Assembly (NCBI GenBank): GCA_012960055.1
Contig: DUCA01000044.1
Span: 1 to 6,509, forward strand
Length of the DNA stretch: 6,509 bases
Reading direction: 5' to 3'
Source: Cycloclasticus sp.
Lineage (GTDB): Bacteria; Pseudomonadota; Gammaproteobacteria; Methylococcales; Cycloclasticaceae
Below, in pieces: positions 5,675-6,509 of this stretch; position 1 is the first letter of the stretch, and every line of letters starts with the position of its first letter. The notes under the pieces were generated by a model. That model did not search any database. It had not been told where the DNA came from and worked only from the letters and a program-made list of their open reading frames with translations. Both the position numbers and the translations under genes were made by a program.

Positions 5675-6509
5675 TGCCTGAGGCTTGTTGGTCGGCGTGG
5701 TAAGACGAGCGCACCATCGGGCCGCTGGCAACGTGTGAGAAGCCCATTTCATTGCCTAGCCGTGCTAAGTCATCAAATTCTTCGGGTGTTACATAACGTT
5801 CAACAGCTAAATGATCTTGGCTGGGTTGCAAATACTGCCCTAGCGTTAACATATTGCAATCGTGTGCTCGCAAGTCTCGCATCACTTCAAGCGTTTCCTC
5901 CATGGTTTCGCCAAGCCCCAGCATAATGCCGGATTTGGTGGGAACGTCAGGGTGCGCTTCTTTGTAGCGCTTTAATAGGTTTAATGACCATTGGTAATCA
6001 GACCCTGGCCGGGCTTTTTTGTATAAACGTGGAATGGTTTCTAAGTTATGGTTGAACACATCGGGGGGTGTTTCGACTAATACCTCAACCGCTAAATTCA
6101 TGCGACCTCTGAAATCAGGCACCAGTACTTCAATTTGAATGGTGGGGTTTTTAGCGCGTACGGCTTTGATACATTGTGCAAAATGGTCTGCGCCACCGTC
6201 GCGTAAGTCATCGCGGTCAACCGAGGTAATGACAACGTAACGAAGTTTCATGTCTTTAATGGTGTCGGCGAGCTTTTGCGGTTCGTCTTTATCCAGTGGT
6301 TTGGGTCTGCCGTGCGCCACATCGCAAAAAGGACAGCGGCGTGTACAAATATCACCCATGATCATGAAGGTTGCAGTGCCGTTATTAAAGCATTCGCCTA
6401 AATTAGGGCAGGCAGCTTCTTCACAAACCGAGTACAAACCGTGGTCGCGTAGCGCTTTTTTAATCGCATTAACGCGTGGACCACTTGGTACTTTGGCGCG
6501 TATCCAAGG
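5664..6509 (-). CDS. lipA: LipA, lipoyl synthase (5' end outside window)
   Basis: LipA is a radical-SAM enzyme that inserts two sulfur atoms into octanoyl groups bound to the E2 subunits of pyruvate and 2-oxoglutarate dehydrogenases or to GcvH. The frame is open to the right edge, where it starts PWIRAKVPSG, giving 281 visible residues; E. coli LipA has 321, so about 40 are missing. A TTG at 6437 lies inside the gene and is not the start. The auxiliary-cluster motif is CEEAACPNLGEC (cysteine codons at 6425, 6410 and 6392). The radical-SAM CxxxCxxC is CTRRCPFC (6347, 6335 and 6326). RSSYHA near the C-terminus holds the serine that completes the auxiliary cluster. Other family hallmarks are VVITSVDRDDL, VLVPDFRGR, DVFNHNLETI, KSGIMLGLGET and GQYLQPS. 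All catalytic residues are intact. It converges on murU with an 11-base overlap; lipB often lies upstream of lipA, but that side is outside the window. Confidence 0.98.
   Translation of the reverse strand, partial: PWIRAKVPSGPRVNAIKKALRDHGLYSVCEEAACPNLGECFNNGTATFMIMGDICTRRCPFCDVAHGRPKPLDKDEPQKLADTIKDMKLRYVVITSVDRDDLRDGGADHFAQCIKAVRAKNPTIQIEVLVPDFRGRMNLAVEVLVETPPDVFNHNLETIPRLYKKARPGSDYQWSLNLLKRYKEAHPDVPTKSGIMLGLGETMEETLEVMRDLRAHDCNMLTLGQYLQPSQDHLAVERYVTPEEFDDLARLGNEMGFSHVASGPMVRSSYHADQQASGIID

Noticed and set aside
5735..5926. A 63-codon plus-strand frame
   Set aside because: It is antisense to the fully conserved C-terminal half of lipA.

Overview
The window is a chromosomal housekeeping segment of a gammaproteobacterium with an outer membrane. 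It holds five protein-coding genes and no RNA gene, mobile element, CRISPR array or phage remnant that I can see. The order surA - lptD, then divergently amgK - murU, matches what I recall of Pseudomonas and related marine gammaproteobacteria. The AmgK/MurU cell-wall recycling route is present in those groups and absent from E. coli. By eye the DNA is somewhat AT-rich. I do not assign a genus.

Layout. Positions 1-903 (minus) carry the N-terminal 301 residues of the periplasmic chaperone SurA, which runs off the left edge. Positions 904-980 are a short gap. Positions 981-3842 (minus) carry lptD, the outer-membrane LPS translocon. The first ATG in this frame lies deep inside the gene at 3353. 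The open frame continues 163 codons upstream to an ATT codon at 3842-3840, which sits correctly behind a Shine-Dalgarno-like sequence and directly before a good signal peptide, so I call ATT the start. Positions 3843-3986 are a divergent AT-rich promoter region. Positions 3987-5009 (plus) carry amgK and 5006-5674 (plus) carry murU, overlapping by 4 bases. Positions 5664-6509 (minus) carry lipA, cut by the right edge and overlapping the 3' end of murU by 11 bases tail to tail.

How the genes fit together. SurA is a known folding factor for the LptD barrel, and the two genes lie in one direction 77 bases apart. AmgK phosphorylates recycled N-acetylmuramic acid and MurU activates it to UDP-MurNAc, bypassing MurA. 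The divergent region therefore feeds outer-membrane assembly on one side and peptidoglycan recycling on the other. LipA makes the lipoyl cofactor and is an unrelated neighbour.

I found no undescribed multi-gene system. The points most worth a second look are the probable AUU start of lptD, a long N-terminal extension of LptD carrying three tandem pairs of Trp-x-Cys motifs, and the absence of a recognisable Shine-Dalgarno sequence before surA.
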